Shown here piece by piece: positions 35,289-46,309 of a stretch of DNA of 64,000 nt (position 1 is its first letter; every line of letters begins with the position of its first letter). The stretch comes from Pseudomonas quercus (GTDB lineage Bacteria; Pseudomonadota; Gammaproteobacteria; Pseudomonadales; Pseudomonadaceae): positions 1 through 64,000 of the forward strand of contig NZ_JAAVJI010000009.1 in assembly GCF_012033695.1 (NCBI RefSeq). Reading direction: 5' to 3'. A program made the position numbers and the translations under genes. The notes under the pieces are model-generated. The model worked only from the letters and a program-made list of their open reading frames with translations. It did no database searches and was not told the DNA's origin.

Positions 35289-35381
35289 GGAAAAGGTCCG
35301 CAAAGGCACGGGCACATCGATAACGGTACTGCATGCCGGGTTGTACAGTGCGGCCGGCAGGCGACCGCAGGTGCAAGGGAG

Positions 35382-36488
35382 TCAGAGCACAGCCTTTGGA
35401 TAGGAGCCCAGTATTTTCAGCGCTACGGATTCGTTGCTGATCTGCTCCAGCACCGCCTTGATCAGCGGATCCCGGTGATGGCCTACGAAATCGATGAAGA
35501 ACACGTACGTCCACTTGCCGCTGCGAGAAGGCCGCGTCTCGATGCGGGTGAGATCGATGTGGTTTTCATGGAAGGGCATCAGCAACTCGTGCAACGCGCC
35601 TGGCTTGTTCTGCATGGACACGATGACAGACGTTTTGTCGTCACCGGTAGGCGGCACTTCCTGATTCCCGATAATCAGGAAACGGGTTGCGTTGTCGGGC
35701 CGGTCTTCGATTTTCTCGGCCAGGCGCTCGAGCCCGTAAAGCGTCGCCGCCATGTCACCGGCGATGGCAGCGGAGTTCCACTCCCCTTTTAACCGCTTGG
35801 CCGCTTCGGCGTTGCTGGACACCGCAACACGCTCCACGTTGGGGTAATGGGCATCCAGCCATTTGCGGCACTGGGCCAGGGACTGGGCATGGGAGTAGAT
35901 GCGCGAAATACTGTCTGTCTTGGTATTAGGGCCAATCAGCAGGTGGTGGTGAATGCGCAGCTCCACTTCCCCGCAAATGACCATGTCATGCTCAAGGAAA
36001 CTGTCGAGGGTATGGTTAACCGCGCCTTCAGTGGAGTTCTCTACCGGCACCACGCCGAAATTCACCGCACCGGCCACCACCTCACGGAACACTTCGTCGA
36101 TAGCGGCCATGGGCTGGCTGATGACGGCGTGACCGAAGTGCTTCATCGCCGCGGCCTGGGTAAACGTCCCTTCAGGGCCCAGGTAGGCCACTTTCAGCGG
36201 CTGTTCCAGCGCCAGGCAGGTGGACATGATTTCGCGGAACAGCCGCGCCATCTCTTCATCACCCAGAGGCCCCTGGTTGCGGTCCATCACGCGCTTGAGC
36301 ACCTGCGCCTCACGCTCGGGACGATAGAACACCGGCGTTTCGCCCACGGCCAAAGTGGCCATCTTGACCCGCGCCACTTCCTGCGCACAGCGGGCACGGT
36401 CGCTGATCAGCTCCAGGATTTTCTCGTCAAGGTTATCGATGCGCAGGCGCAGTGCCTTGAGCGCCTGATCGGAGCTGGTGTCGGTCAT
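35382..36488 (-). CDS. pheA: Bifunctional chorismate mutase/prephenate dehydratase
   Basis: Phenylalanine synthesis P-protein of 368 residues. The AroQ chorismate mutase domain (LRLRIDNLDEKILELISDRARCAQEVARVK) fills about 1-95. The dehydratase domain follows with VAYLGPEGTFTQAA, PVENSTEGAVNHTLD and the catalytic N-A-T-R-F block in DRPDNATRFLIIG. The ACT regulatory domain at the end (SVIVSMQNKPGALHELLMPF, IETRPSRSGKWTYVFFID) suggests feedback by phenylalanine. ATG overlaps the serC stop; AAGGAG lies just upstream. No hisC gene follows before tyrA. Confidence 0.96.
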   Translation of the reverse strand: MTDTSSDQALKALRLRIDNLDEKILELISDRARCAQEVARVKMATLAVGETPVFYRPEREAQVLKRVMDRNQGPLGDEEMARLFREIMSTCLALEQPLKVAYLGPEGTFTQAAAMKHFGHAVISQPMAAIDEVFREVVAGAVNFGVVPVENSTEGAVNHTLDSFLEHDMVICGEVELRIHHHLLIGPNTKTDSISRIYSHAQSLAQCRKWLDAHYPNVERVAVSSNAEAAKRLKGEWNSAAIAGDMAATLYGLERLAEKIEDRPDNATRFLIIGNQEVPPTGDDKTSVIVSMQNKPGALHELLMPFHENHIDLTRIETRPSRSGKWTYVFFIDFVGHHRDPLIKAVLEQISNESVALKILGSYPKAVL

Positions 36489-37570
36489 CAAGCGCGCTCC
36501 TTCTCGAACTCGGTCATGTAAGCGATCAGCGCCTCAATGGCATCTTGCCCCAAGGCGTTGTAGATCGAAGCACGCATACCACCGACGGAACGGTGGCCCT
36601 TGAGGTTCAACAGGCCACGCGCATCGGCACCGGCCAGGAAGGCTGCGTCCAAGCGCTCGTCTGCCAGGCGGAAGGGCACGTTCATCCACGACCGAGCCGC
36701 CGGTGCGATGGGGTTGCTGTAGAAGGCGCTGCTGTCGAGGAACCCGTAGAGGCGGTCCTTCTTGAGCCGGTTGCGCTGCTCCATCACCGTTACCCCGCCC
36801 TGCTCTTTCAGCCACTCGAACACCAGGCCAGAGAGGTACCAGGAATAGGTCGCTGGCGTGTTGTACATGGAGTGGTTATCCGCCGCCACCTTGTAGTCCA
36901 GCATGGTGGGGCAGATGGCCCGGGCGTTGCCGAGCAGGTCCTCACGAATGATGACGACTACCAAACCACTGGGGCCGATGTTCTTCTGGGCGCCGGCATA
37001 GATCATGCCGTAGTCCGCCACATTGATAGGCCGCGAAAGGATGTCCGAAGACATGTCCACTACCAAAGGCGCCTCGGCCTGTGGCACTGAATGGAATTCC
37101 AGCCCGCCAATGGTTTCGTTGCTGGCATAGTGAACGTAGGCGGCACCCTGGGTGAGCTGCCAGTTGTCTTGTGCAGGAAGGTCCAGGTAATCCAGGCCTT
37201 TGGCACTGGCGGCCACGTTGACTGCCCCATAGCGCCGGGCTTCGTCGATGGCCTTGCGCGACCAGATGCCGGTGTCGATGTAGTCCGCTACGCCGCCTTC
37301 AGGCAACAGGTTGAGCGGAATCACCGAAAACTGCTGGCTGGCACCGCCTTGCAGAAAGAGCACCTTGTAATTCGAGGGGATGGACAGCAGGTCGCGCAGG
37401 TCTTGTTCGGCCTTTTGTGCAACGGCCGTGTAGTCTTCGCTGCGGTGGCTCATTTCCATGATGGAAAGGCCTTTGCCATGCCAGTCGAGCATCTCCGCCT
37501 GGGCGCGCTTCAAAACGGCTTCAGGCAGCGCGGCAGGGCCTGCGCAGAAGTTAAAGGCTCGGTTGCTCAC
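36488..37570 (-). CDS. serC: Phosphoserine aminotransferase
   Basis: PLP enzyme of serine and pyridoxine synthesis, 360 residues. Landmarks: FNFCAGPAALPEAVL at the start, FLQGGASQQFSVIPLNLL, and the PLP lysine in YAGAQKNIGPSGLVVVII. The C-terminal GLLNLKGHRSVGGMRASIYNA is also typical. It lies between gyrA and pheA and its stop overlaps the pheA start (TGATG), so the aromatic genes are coupled to it. Confidence 0.97.
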   Translation of the reverse strand: MSNRAFNFCAGPAALPEAVLKRAQAEMLDWHGKGLSIMEMSHRSEDYTAVAQKAEQDLRDLLSIPSNYKVLFLQGGASQQFSVIPLNLLPEGGVADYIDTGIWSRKAIDEARRYGAVNVAASAKGLDYLDLPAQDNWQLTQGAAYVHYASNETIGGLEFHSVPQAEAPLVVDMSSDILSRPINVADYGMIYAGAQKNIGPSGLVVVIIREDLLGNARAICPTMLDYKVAADNHSMYNTPATYSWYLSGLVFEWLKEQGGVTVMEQRNRLKKDRLYGFLDSSAFYSNPIAPAARSWMNVPFRLADERLDAAFLAGADARGLLNLKGHRSVGGMRASIYNALGQDAIEALIAYMTEFEKERA

Positions 37571-37607
37571 GTCACTCTCGCTCTACAAAAGGGATATGCC
37601 TTGCATC

Positions 37608-37629
37608 GCCGGGCGCTCAAGCACCCGGC
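37608..37629 (-). terminator. GC-rich hairpin between gyrA and serC
   Basis: Read on the minus strand, a nine-pair stem (GCCGGGTGC/GCGCCCGGC, one G-U) closes on TTGA, 15 bases after the gyrA stop and about 40 before serC. There is no U-tract, so it may only attenuate or protect the gyrA message. Confidence 0.45.
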
Positions 37630-37644
37630 TGCCTGTGTAACCTG

Positions 37645-40320
37645 TTACTCGTCGTCCAGCGGTGCATCGCCGGTGTCGCCCAGCTCATCGGCCGGGGTTT
37701 CGACGCCGTCTTCCGGCGCGTCGATCAGCTCCTCGACCATGCTCTGCGCCAGCGCGTCTTCGCTTTCGAACAGCTCTACCTCTTCCTCGGAAGGCTCCTG
37801 TACACGCTCAAGGCCTACCAGTTTCTCATCGGTGGCTAGCTTGATGAGGGTTACACCCTGAGTGTTGCGGCCCAGGCTGGAGACTTCACCGACACGGGTA
37901 CGTACCAGGGTGCCCTGGTCGGAAATCAGCATGATTTCCTCGCCCTCAAGCACCTGCACGGCGCCTACCAGGCGGCCATTACGGTCGTTGCTGACCATGG
38001 CGATCACGCCCTGGCCGCCACGGTTGTACTGAGGGAACTCGGCAATCGCCGTACGCTTGCCATAACCGCGCTCAGAGGCCGTGAGGATCTGGCTGCCTTC
38101 TTCAGGAATGATCATGGAGATCAAGCGTTGGCCTTCGGCCAGGCGCATGCCGCGAACGCCGCGGGCGGTACGGCCCATGGGGCGCACATCTGCCTCGTTG
38201 AAGCGGGTTACCTTGCCTGCGTCGGAGAACAGCATCACTTCGCGCTGGCCATCGGTGATGGAGGCGGAGATCAGGACGTCGCCTTCATCCAGCTCCAGCG
38301 CGATCAGGCCTACGCTGCGCTGACGGCTGAACTGAGGCAGCGGCACTTTCTTCACGGTGCCGTTGGCGGTGGCCATGAAAATGAAGTGGCCCTCGGTGTA
38401 CTCCTCCACCGGCAGCATGGTGGTGATGTACTCGCCTTCGCTCAGCGGCAACAGGTTCACCAGCGGGCGGCCACGGGCGGCACGGGAGGCTTCGGGAATT
38501 TCGTAAGTCTTGAGCCAGTACACCTTGCCTTTGCTGGAGAAGAGCATGAGCGTGGTGTGGCTGTTGGCAACCAGCAGGTGGGAGATGTAGTCCTCGTCCT
38601 TCACACCCGTGGCGGACTTGCCCTTACCGCCGCGACGCTGCGCCTGATAGGCCGCCAGCGGTTGGGTTTTGGCGTAGCCGCCGTGGGAGATGGTCACCAC
38701 GCGGTGCTCTTCGGGGATCATGTCACCCAGGGTGAGGTCCAGGCGTGCGTCCAGGATCTCGGTGCGGCGTACATCGCCATATTCGGCACGAATGAGTTCC
38801 AGCTCTTCGCGGATCACTTCCATCAGGCGCTCGGCGCTGTTGAGGATGCGGATCAGTTCGCCGATCTGGTTGAGAATTTCCTGGTACTCGGCCAGCAGCT
38901 TCTCGTGCTCAAGGCCGGTCAGGCGGTGCAGGCGTAGGTCCAGGATAGCCTGGGCCTGTTCCGGCGACAGGAAGTACTTGCCGTCGCGCATGCCATACTG
39001 CGGGTCCAGGTTCTCCGGCCGGCAGGCATCGGCGCCAGCACGCTCGACCATGGTCATCACGGCAGAGGACGCCCACCCCGTGGACACCAGTGCCTCCTTG
39101 GCCTCGGAAGGCGTAGGGGACGCCTTGATCATGGCAATGACGGGGTCGATGTTGGACAGGGCAACGGCCTGCCCTTCGAGGATATGTCCACGCTCGCGCG
39201 CCTTGCGCAGCTCGAACACGGTACGGCGGGTGACCACCTCGCGGCGGTGGCGCACGAACGCTTCGAGCAGGTCCTTGAGGTTCAGCACGCGCGGGCGGCC
39301 GTCGATCAAAGCCACGATGTTGATGCCGAACACGGCCTGCAGCTGGGTTTGGGCGTACAGGTTGTTGAGGATCACCTCCGGGACTTCGCCACGGCGCAGC
39401 TCGATCACGATGCGCATACCGTCCTTGTCGGACTCGTCACGCAGCTCGGTGATGCCTTCGAGCTTCTTCTCCTTCACCAGCTCGGCAATTTTCTCGATCA
39501 GGCGTGCCTTGTTCAGCTGATAAGGCAGCTCGGTGACTACGATCTGCTGGCGGCCACCCACCTTGTCGATGTCTTCCACCGTGGAGCGGGCACGCATGTA
39601 AATGCGACCACGGCCAGTGCGGTAGGCTTCGATGATGCCTTGACGGCCATTGATGATGGCTGCTGTGGGGAAGTCCGGCCCTGGGATGTGCTGCATCAGT
39701 TCGTCGATGGTCACGTCCGGGTTGTCGATGACAGCCAGGCAGCCGTCGAGCACTTCACCCAGGTTGTGGGGCGGAATGTTGGTGGCCATGCCGACCGCGA
39801 TACCGCTGGAACCGTTGACCAGCAGGTTAGGGATGCGGGTTGGCATGACTGCCGGGATCTGCTCGGTGCCATCATAGTTGGGCACCCAGTCCACGGTTTC
39901 CTTGTGCAGGTCGGCCAGCAGTTCATGGGCCAGCTTGGTCATGCGCACTTCGGTGTATCGCATGGCCGCCGCGTTGTCGCCGTCCACCGAACCGAAGTTG
40001 CCTTGGCCGTCTACCAGCAGGTAGCGCAGCGAGAACGGCTGGGCCATGCGCACGATGGTGTCGTACACCGCCGTATCGCCGTGAGGGTGGTACTTACCGA
40101 TCACATCACCCACGACACGGGCCGATTTCTTGTAAGGCTTGTTCCAATCGTTGCCCAGCTCGCTCATGGCGAAGAGCACCCGGCGGTGCACCGGCTTCAA
40201 CCCGTCGCGGGCGTCCGGCAGGGCGCGCCCCACGATTACGCTCATGGCGTAGTCGAGGTAGGACTGCCGCAGTTCGTCTTCGATATTGACCGGTAGGATT
40301 TCTTTGGCCAGTTCGCCCAT
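37645..40320 (-). CDS. gyrA: DNA gyrase subunit A
   Basis: 891 residues. The catalytic tyrosine is in [11 protein letters not shown]. The quinolone-resistance region [19 protein letters not shown] keeps T83 and D87, the susceptible residues in Pseudomonas numbering. The C-terminal pinwheel domain contains the GyrA box [12 protein letters not shown], followed by several blade repeats (for example [14 protein letters not shown]). The acidic tail is long, as usual in pseudomonads. It leads the gyrA-serC-pheA-tyrA-cmk-rpsA block. Confidence 0.98.
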   Translation of the reverse strand: MGELAKEILPVNIEDELRQSYLDYAMSVIVGRALPDARDGLKPVHRRVLFAMSELGNDWNKPYKKSARVVGDVIGKYHPHGDTAVYDTIVRMAQPFSLRYLLVDGQGNFGSVDGDNAAAMRYTEVRMTKLAHELLADLHKETVDWVPNYDGTEQIPAVMPTRIPNLLVNGSSGIAVGMATNIPPHNLGEVLDGCLAVIDNPDVTIDELMQHIPGPDFPTAAIINGRQGIIEAYRTGRGRIYMRARSTVEDIDKVGGRQQIVVTELPYQLNKARLIEKIAELVKEKKLEGITELRDESDKDGMRIVIELRRGEVPEVILNNLYAQTQLQAVFGINIVALIDGRPRVLNLKDLLEAFVRHRREVVTRRTVFELRKARERGHILEGQAVALSNIDPVIAMIKASPTPSEAKEALVSTGWASSAVMTMVERAGADACRPENLDPQYGMRDGKYFLSPEQAQAILDLRLHRLTGLEHEKLLAEYQEILNQIGELIRILNSAERLMEVIREELELIRAEYGDVRRTEILDARLDLTLGDMIPEEHRVVTISHGGYAKTQPLAAYQAQRRGGKGKSATGVKDEDYISHLLVANSHTTLMLFSSKGKVYWLKTYEIPEASRAARGRPLVNLLPLSEGEYITTMLPVEEYTEGHFIFMATANGTVKKVPLPQFSRQRSVGLIALELDEGDVLISASITDGQREVMLFSDAGKVTRFNEADVRPMGRTARGVRGMRLAEGQRLISMIIPEEGSQILTASERGYGKRTAIAEFPQYNRGGQGVIAMVSNDRNGRLVGAVQVLEGEEIMLISDQGTLVRTRVGEVSSLGRNTQGVTLIKLATDEKLVGLERVQEPSEEEVELFESEDALAQSMVEELIDAPEDGVETPADELGDTGDAPLDDE

Positions 40321-40624
40321 GAGAAGCCTTATTCCTTAATGTGATGAAACTCAGCCGAGCCAGCATTTGGCCAGCAATCTACCTGACGACGTGCGCCTCA
40401 CAAACAGCGGGCGGCGCCTATGGAAATGGCCGCCCTGAAAGCGCTGGATCTTACCACAAGGCGCGTCAGGGGCCTATCCCCCGCGGGGCTTTGGAGGAGA
40501 CACGTATTCCCCGAAAAACGCTCAGAGCGGCGCGTAGGGGCTGCGGCAGTCGTCACAACCTTCGTAAACCCTGTTCGCCGGCTTTGCCGGCTCCCACAGG
40601 GGCCCTACACACAAAGGGACGTTA
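40321..40624. other. gyrA-mtnA intergenic region with a REP element
   Basis: 304 bases between the gyrA start and the mtnA stop, both on the minus strand. A canonical Pseudomonas REP lies at 40569-40602: CCCTGT at the left, then GCCGGC-TTT-GCCGGC, and ACAGGG at the right; on the minus strand it reads CCTGTGGGAGCCGGC. It follows mtnA. The remaining 240 bases should contain the gyrA promoter; I cannot pick a convincing -35/-10 pair. Confidence 0.7.
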
Positions 40625-41701
<1,077 letters not shown>

Positions 41702-41804
41702 GCCGTACCTCACTCAAGCATTCAAAACCGCCGATTATACCGCCCCCCCAGGAAACACGCTCGGGTATACTTCGGCCACGTGTTCCTCCTATCGGAAGCT
41801 GCCC

Positions 41805-43136
41805 ATGCCCCCTGCCCCTACCCTCGACCTTTTGCTGCTGCCAACCTGGCTCGTGCCAGTTGAACCGGCAGGCGTGGTGTTCAAGGATTACGCGCTGGGT
41901 ATCCGCGACGGAGTGATCGACTTTCTAGGGCCTCGCGCCGACGGCATTGCCCGCTCAGCCGTAGAGGTGATCGAGCTGCCAGGCTGCGTGCTTACCCCCG
42001 GCCTGGTCAACGCCCATGGGCATGCCGCCATGAGCCTGTTCCGTGGCCTGGCTGATGACCTGCCGCTGATGAGCTGGCTGCAAGACCATATCTGGCCCGC
42101 CGAGGGCCGATGGGTGGATGAAGCCTTCATTCAGGATGGTGTGGACCTGGCCATTGCCGAGCAGATAAAAGGCGGCATTACCTGCTTTGCGGACATGTAC
42201 TTCTTCCCTACCGTGGCGGCAGACCGTGTACACGAAGCGGGGCTGCGCGCCCAGATCTCCATCCCGGTACTGGACTTTCCTATCCCAGGCGCCCGAAGCA
42301 GCGACGACGCCATTCGCGAGGGCATCGCCTTGCACGACGCCCTGCGCGAGCACCCGCGCATCACCCTGGCCTTCGGGCCTCATGCTCCCTATACGGTAGG
42401 CGACGACAACCTGCTCAAGGTGCAGGTGCTTGCCGACCAGCTGGATATCCCAGTGCAGATGCACGTTCACGAAACGGCTTTCGAGGTGCAGCAGGCCACG
42501 GAAACCACTGGCGAGCGGCCGCTGGCGCGGTTGGCGCGCCTTGGCATGCTGGGCCCGCGCTTCCAGGCCGTTCACATGACCCAGGTGAGCGACGAGGACT
42601 TGGCCCTGCTGGTGGAAAACAACTGCAGCGTGGTGCATTGCCCCGAATCCAACCTCAAGCTGGCCAGCGGTTTCTGCCCGGTAGAGCGGTTATGGCAGGC
42701 CGGGGTGAACGTGGCCATCGGTACGGACGGCGCGGCTAGCAACAACGACCTGTGCCTGCTGTCCGAAACCCGTACTGCAGCGCTCCTGGCCAAAGCCGTG
42801 GCGGGCAGTGCCACAGCCGTGGATGCCCACAGGGCCTTGCGCATGGCCACGCTCAATGGCGCCCGCGCGCTGGGCCTGGATGCGTGCATCGGCTCGCTGG
42901 AAGTGGGCAAGGCGGCTGACATCGTCGCCGTGGACCTGTCCGGGCTGGCGACTCAGCCGGTCTACAACCCTGTGTCCCAATTGATTTATGCCGCGGACCG
43001 GCACTGCGTAAAGCACGTCTGGGTCGCCGGTAAACCTTTGCTGCAAGACGGCCAGCTCACCGGGTTCGACGAGGGCGAGCTTGTCGCCCGCGCCCGTGCG
43101 TGGGGTGAACGTATTGCAGAGGGCGAGGCCCATTGA
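41805..43136 (+). CDS. 5-methylthioadenosine deaminase (TRZ/ATZ family)
   Basis: Amidohydrolase of 444 residues. Metal ligands: [36 protein letters not shown] and the aspartate in [15 protein letters not shown]. The P. aeruginosa counterpart at the same position (PA3170) deaminates methylthioadenosine to methylthioinosine, which is then phosphorolysed before MtnA acts. Hence the pair with mtnA, from which it is divergent. S-adenosylhomocysteine or adenosine as extra substrates are possible. Start chosen at 41805; the frame opens at 41700, inside the mtnA leader. Confidence 0.9.
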   Translation: MPPAPTLDLLLLPTWLVPVEPAGVVFKDYALGIRDGVIDFLGPRADGIARSAVEVIELPGCVLTPGLVNAHGHAAMSLFRGLADDLPLMSWLQDHIWPAEGRWVDEAFIQDGVDLAIAEQIKGGITCFADMYFFPTVAADRVHEAGLRAQISIPVLDFPIPGARSSDDAIREGIALHDALREHPRITLAFGPHAPYTVGDDNLLKVQVLADQLDIPVQMHVHETAFEVQQATETTGERPLARLARLGMLGPRFQAVHMTQVSDEDLALLVENNCSVVHCPESNLKLASGFCPVERLWQAGVNVAIGTDGAASNNDLCLLSETRTAALLAKAVAGSATAVDAHRALRMATLNGARALGLDACIGSLEVGKAADIVAVDLSGLATQPVYNPVSQLIYAADRHCVKHVWVAGKPLLQDGQLTGFDEGELVARARAWGERIAEGEAH

Positions 43137-43178
43137 ACAGGCTGCCCATTTTTTTCCTATTTGCCCCAAGGACTGCCC

Positions 43179-43877
43179 ATGAGCAACGTCGACCACGCTG
43201 AAATCGCCAAATTCGAAGCCCTCGCCCACCGCTGGTGGGACCGCGAAAGCGAGTTCAAGCCACTTCATGAGATCAACCCGCTGCGCGTGAACTGGATTGA
43301 CGAACGCGCACCGTTGGCCGGCAAGAAAGTACTGGATGTAGGCTGCGGTGGCGGTATTCTCAGCGAAGCCATGGCCCTGCGCGGCGCGACGGTTACCGGT
43401 ATTGACATGGGGGAAACCCCGCTGGCTGTGGCGCGCCTGCATCAGCTTGAGTCCGGTGTGGAGGTGGACTACCGGCAAATCACCGCCGAAGCCATGGCCC
43501 TCGAAGCCCCAGGCGAGTATGACGTGGTCACCTGCCTGGAAATGCTTGAGCACGTCCCAGACCCCTCGTCCGTGATCCGCGCGTGCGCGCGCCTGGTCAA
43601 GCCAGGTGGGCAGGTATTTTTCTCCACCATCAACCGCAACCCCAAAGCCTACCTGTTTGCCATCATCGGCGCCGAATACATCATGAAGCTGCTGCCCCGT
43701 GGCACCCATGATTTCAAGAAATTCATCCGCCCTTCCGAGCTGGGCAGCTGGAGCCGCGACGCCAGCCTGCGTGTGAAAGACATGATCGGTTTGACCTACA
43801 ACCCACTGACCAAGCACTACAAGCTGGCCTCGGACGTGGACGTCAACTACATGATCCAGACCGTTCGGGAGGCCTGA
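43179..43877 (+). CDS. ubiG: Ubiquinone biosynthesis O-methyltransferase
   Basis: Methylates both hydroxyl groups of the ubiquinone ring precursors with SAM. 232 residues with [23 protein letters not shown] as the UbiG start, SAM motif [31 protein letters not shown] and the membrane-associating [26 protein letters not shown] precedes the ATG at 43179. It is followed after two bases by mupP and then yciK, a conserved Pseudomonas set. Confidence 0.96.
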   Translation: MSNVDHAEIAKFEALAHRWWDRESEFKPLHEINPLRVNWIDERAPLAGKKVLDVGCGGGILSEAMALRGATVTGIDMGETPLAVARLHQLESGVEVDYRQITAEAMALEAPGEYDVVTCLEMLEHVPDPSSVIRACARLVKPGGQVFFSTINRNPKAYLFAIIGAEYIMKLLPRGTHDFKKFIRPSELGSWSRDASLRVKDMIGLTYNPLTKHYKLASDVDVNYMIQTVREA

Positions 43878-43879
43878 TC

Positions 43880-44551
43880 ATGCGCCTGGACGCTGTGTTG
43901 TTCGACATGGACGGGACGTTGCTCGATACCGCCCCTGACTTCATTGCTGTGGGCCAGGCCATGCTTGCCCATCGGGGCCTGCCTCCCGTGAACGACCAGG
44001 TAGTGCGCGACGTGGTCTCTGGCGGGGCGCGTGCCATGGTCAGCGCCCTCTTCGGCCTTCCAGTGCAGGCACCCGAATTCGAGGCCCTGCGCCTGGAGTT
44101 CCTGGAGCGCTACCAGAACGCTTGTGCGGTTCACACTCGCCTGTACGATGGCATGGCCGAGCTGCTGGGCGATATCGAAAAGGCTGGCCTGGCCTGGGGT
44201 GTGGTGACCAACAAGCCGGTGCGGTTCGCAGCGCCCATCATGGCGCAATTGAACCTGGCACAACGTTCCCGTGTGCTTATCTGCCCGGACCACGTCACTC
44301 ATGCAAAACCGGACCCGGAACCGCTCATGCTGGCGTGCACCACCTTGGGCCTGGACCCGTCGCGGGTACTGTTCGTGGGTGATGACCTGCGTGATATCGA
44401 ATCAGGCCGGGAGGCGGGGACCAAAACGGTCGCAGTGCGTTACGGCTATATTCACCCAGATGACAACCCTGACCATTGGGGCGCGGACGCTGTGGTAAGC
44501 GATGCATGGGAACTGCGCGACCTGCTCGATCGCGCGCTCTGCAGCTGCTGA
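43880..44551 (+). CDS. mupP: N-acetylmuramic acid 6-phosphate phosphatase
   Basis: HAD phosphatase of 223 residues in the AmgK/MurU cell-wall recycling route. Motif [13 protein letters not shown], motif [12 protein letters not shown], motif [11 protein letters not shown] and motif [17 protein letters not shown] are complete. It resembles phosphoglycolate phosphatase in sequence; the position after ubiG is that of the P. aeruginosa and P. putida MupP, which decides the name. Loss of this activity raises AmpC expression in related species. Confidence 0.9.
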   Translation: MRLDAVLFDMDGTLLDTAPDFIAVGQAMLAHRGLPPVNDQVVRDVVSGGARAMVSALFGLPVQAPEFEALRLEFLERYQNACAVHTRLYDGMAELLGDIEKAGLAWGVVTNKPVRFAAPIMAQLNLAQRSRVLICPDHVTHAKPDPEPLMLACTTLGLDPSRVLFVGDDLRDIESGREAGTKTVAVRYGYIHPDDNPDHWGADAVVSDAWELRDLLDRALCSC

Positions 44552-44580
44552 CCGCCCCACCTACCGTAAGGAGAGGTGTA

Positions 44581-45321
44581 ATGTTCACGTATCAGGCAGC
44601 ACCAGACCTGCTGGCGGACCGAGTGATACTGGTCACAGGTGCGGGGCGAGGCATCGGTGCAGCGGCAGCCATGGCCTATGCCGCACATGGCGGGCAGGTC
44701 ATTTTGCTGGGCAAGACCCGTTCGAACCTGGAAACGGTTGCCAACCAGATTCGCGCCGCCGGGCACCTGGAGCCCATGGTGTACACACTGAACCTGGAAA
44801 CTGCCACGACAGCCGACTATGAGAAGCTTGAGGTGCAATTGGACGACCGCTTCGGGCGGCTTGACGGCTTGCTGCACAATGCCTCGATACTCGGCCCCCG
44901 CGCTACGCTGGATGAAACCCCTGATGCCGAATTTGCCCAGGTGATGCGGGTCAATGTGACCGCCACCTTCATGCTGACCCGTGCCCTGCTGCCGCTGCTG
45001 CATCGCTCTACCGATGCCTCGGTGATTTTCACGTCCAGCAGCGTGGGGCGCAAAGGCAGGGCTCAGTGGGGCGCGTACGCGGTGTCCAAGTTCGCCACTG
45101 AAGGGCTTATGCAAACCCTGGCTGACGAATCCGCTGGCAGCTCGCTCATCCGCGCCAACAGCTTGAACCCCGGCGGCACGCGCACCCAGATGCGTGCCGA
45201 GGCGTACCCGGACGAAAACCCCGACCGCGTGCCTACGCCTGAACAGATCATGCCAGCCTACCTGTACCTGATGGGGCCGGACAGCGCTCACAAGAATGGC
45301 GTGGCCTTTGATGCGCAGTAG
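44581..45321 (+). CDS. YciK-like short-chain dehydrogenase
   Basis: 246 residues of the SDR family: ILVTGAGRGIGAAAAM (NADPH site), LHNASILGPR (N-A-S variant of N-N-A-G), VIFTSSSVGRKG with the serine, and the catalytic W-G-A-Y-A-V-S-K. C-terminal SLNPGGTRTQMRAEAYP is typical of the YciK group. AAGGAGAGG gives a strong ribosome-binding site. Substrate unknown. Last gene of the ubiG set. Confidence 0.88.
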   Translation: MFTYQAAPDLLADRVILVTGAGRGIGAAAAMAYAAHGGQVILLGKTRSNLETVANQIRAAGHLEPMVYTLNLETATTADYEKLEVQLDDRFGRLDGLLHNASILGPRATLDETPDAEFAQVMRVNVTATFMLTRALLPLLHRSTDASVIFTSSSVGRKGRAQWGAYAVSKFATEGLMQTLADESAGSSLIRANSLNPGGTRTQMRAEAYPDENPDRVPTPEQIMPAYLYLMGPDSAHKNGVAFDAQ

Positions 45322-45449
45322 GCACTAGCCCGGGTTCACCAAAGCGGGCCCTAACAAGCGGCAGGTTCCCGGTCTACGCCTTCGGCTACGACCGGTCCCA
45401 CAGCACGCAGCGCATGGCATAACCCTAAGGGAGCCTGCCCGCACATCCA

Positions 45450-46241
45450 TCACGCGATCGCTTCACGCTCCCGATGCACGGCCTTGTTTTCGATTTCCAT
45501 GCACCGCTCCAGGAACAGGAACATGTAGTCGTAGCTTTTACAGATGGCCTTGCGCAATTCGCCCTGCAACGCCACCGAGGGTGCAGTGCCTACCAGGGTG
45601 CAGATGATTTCCAATGCTTCCCATGGGTGAGCATCGTCGTATTGCGCATGCATTTTCAGCCACTTCATGGCCCGCTTGCGGGTGTCTTCAGGGAACGCAT
45701 TGGCATAGACATCGCTCGAGCACACCACTGCCGACCATTCGCCCGTCGCACCCTCAATGGCATAGTTGGTCGCTGCCATGGCAATGGCCAGCGACTCGGT
45801 GGCACAGGCCTGCCAGCACCAGTGGCTCAATGCCTGTAACTCAGGCGGCACTTTCTGCGCCTGCAGCTCTTCCAGGCTCACGCCATGGCCTGCGCACCAG
45901 TTCACCCAATAGTCCGCATGGTTGAGCTCTACCCGAATATTGCGCATCAACCAGCGGCGAGCCATATCTTCACCAGGGTGCCGGCCAAATCGGGTTTTGG
46001 TCAGGTTCTGTGCCATGTACAAGGAAAACTGTTCTACCACTGGCCAGCCCCCGATCAGGTACTGGCGCATGGTAGCGGGGCTCAGTGCATTGTCTCGCAT
46101 GCGCTGATAAAGCTCATGCTGTACCACCCGGCGTTTGGCAATACTGCAATCACGCAGCAACTGTTGAGCCCAGGCCGGGTAGCTGCTGGCTTCCATCAGC
46201 GGCCCGGTGCGGGTGAAACCTGAGTCTGCTATATCGTTCAT
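45450..46241 (-). CDS. TenA/PqqC-superfamily helical protein
   Basis: About 263 residues, nearly all helical by pattern. Typical of the heme-oxygenase-like fold are QYLIGGWPVVEQFSLYMAQNL, RVELNHADYWVNWCAGHG, ATESLAIAMAATNYAIEGATGEW and the terminal MFLFLERCMEIENKA. The E and H residues that hold iron in the redox-active members seem present (VEQF, ELNHADY). It may be an iron-dependent oxidase or a TenA-like regulator; the sequence cannot decide. AAAGGAAG before 46241 sets the start. Confidence 0.75.
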   Translation of the reverse strand: MNDIADSGFTRTGPLMEASSYPAWAQQLLRDCSIAKRRVVQHELYQRMRDNALSPATMRQYLIGGWPVVEQFSLYMAQNLTKTRFGRHPGEDMARRWLMRNIRVELNHADYWVNWCAGHGVSLEELQAQKVPPELQALSHWCWQACATESLAIAMAATNYAIEGATGEWSAVVCSSDVYANAFPEDTRKRAMKWLKMHAQYDDAHPWEALEIICTLVGTAPSVALQGELRKAICKSYDYMFLFLERCMEIENKAVHREREAIA

Positions 46242-46309
46242 CGACAACTTCCTTTCTGTTGGTGAAAAACTACCGCCTGGCATGAATGAAAGCCTCTCGG
46301 CTCACAGGT

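Noticed and set aside
45322..45449. REP or terminator in the yciK/PqqC-like gap
   Set aside because: Only an imperfect stem (CGGTC...GACCG with mismatches) is seen; too weak to call.
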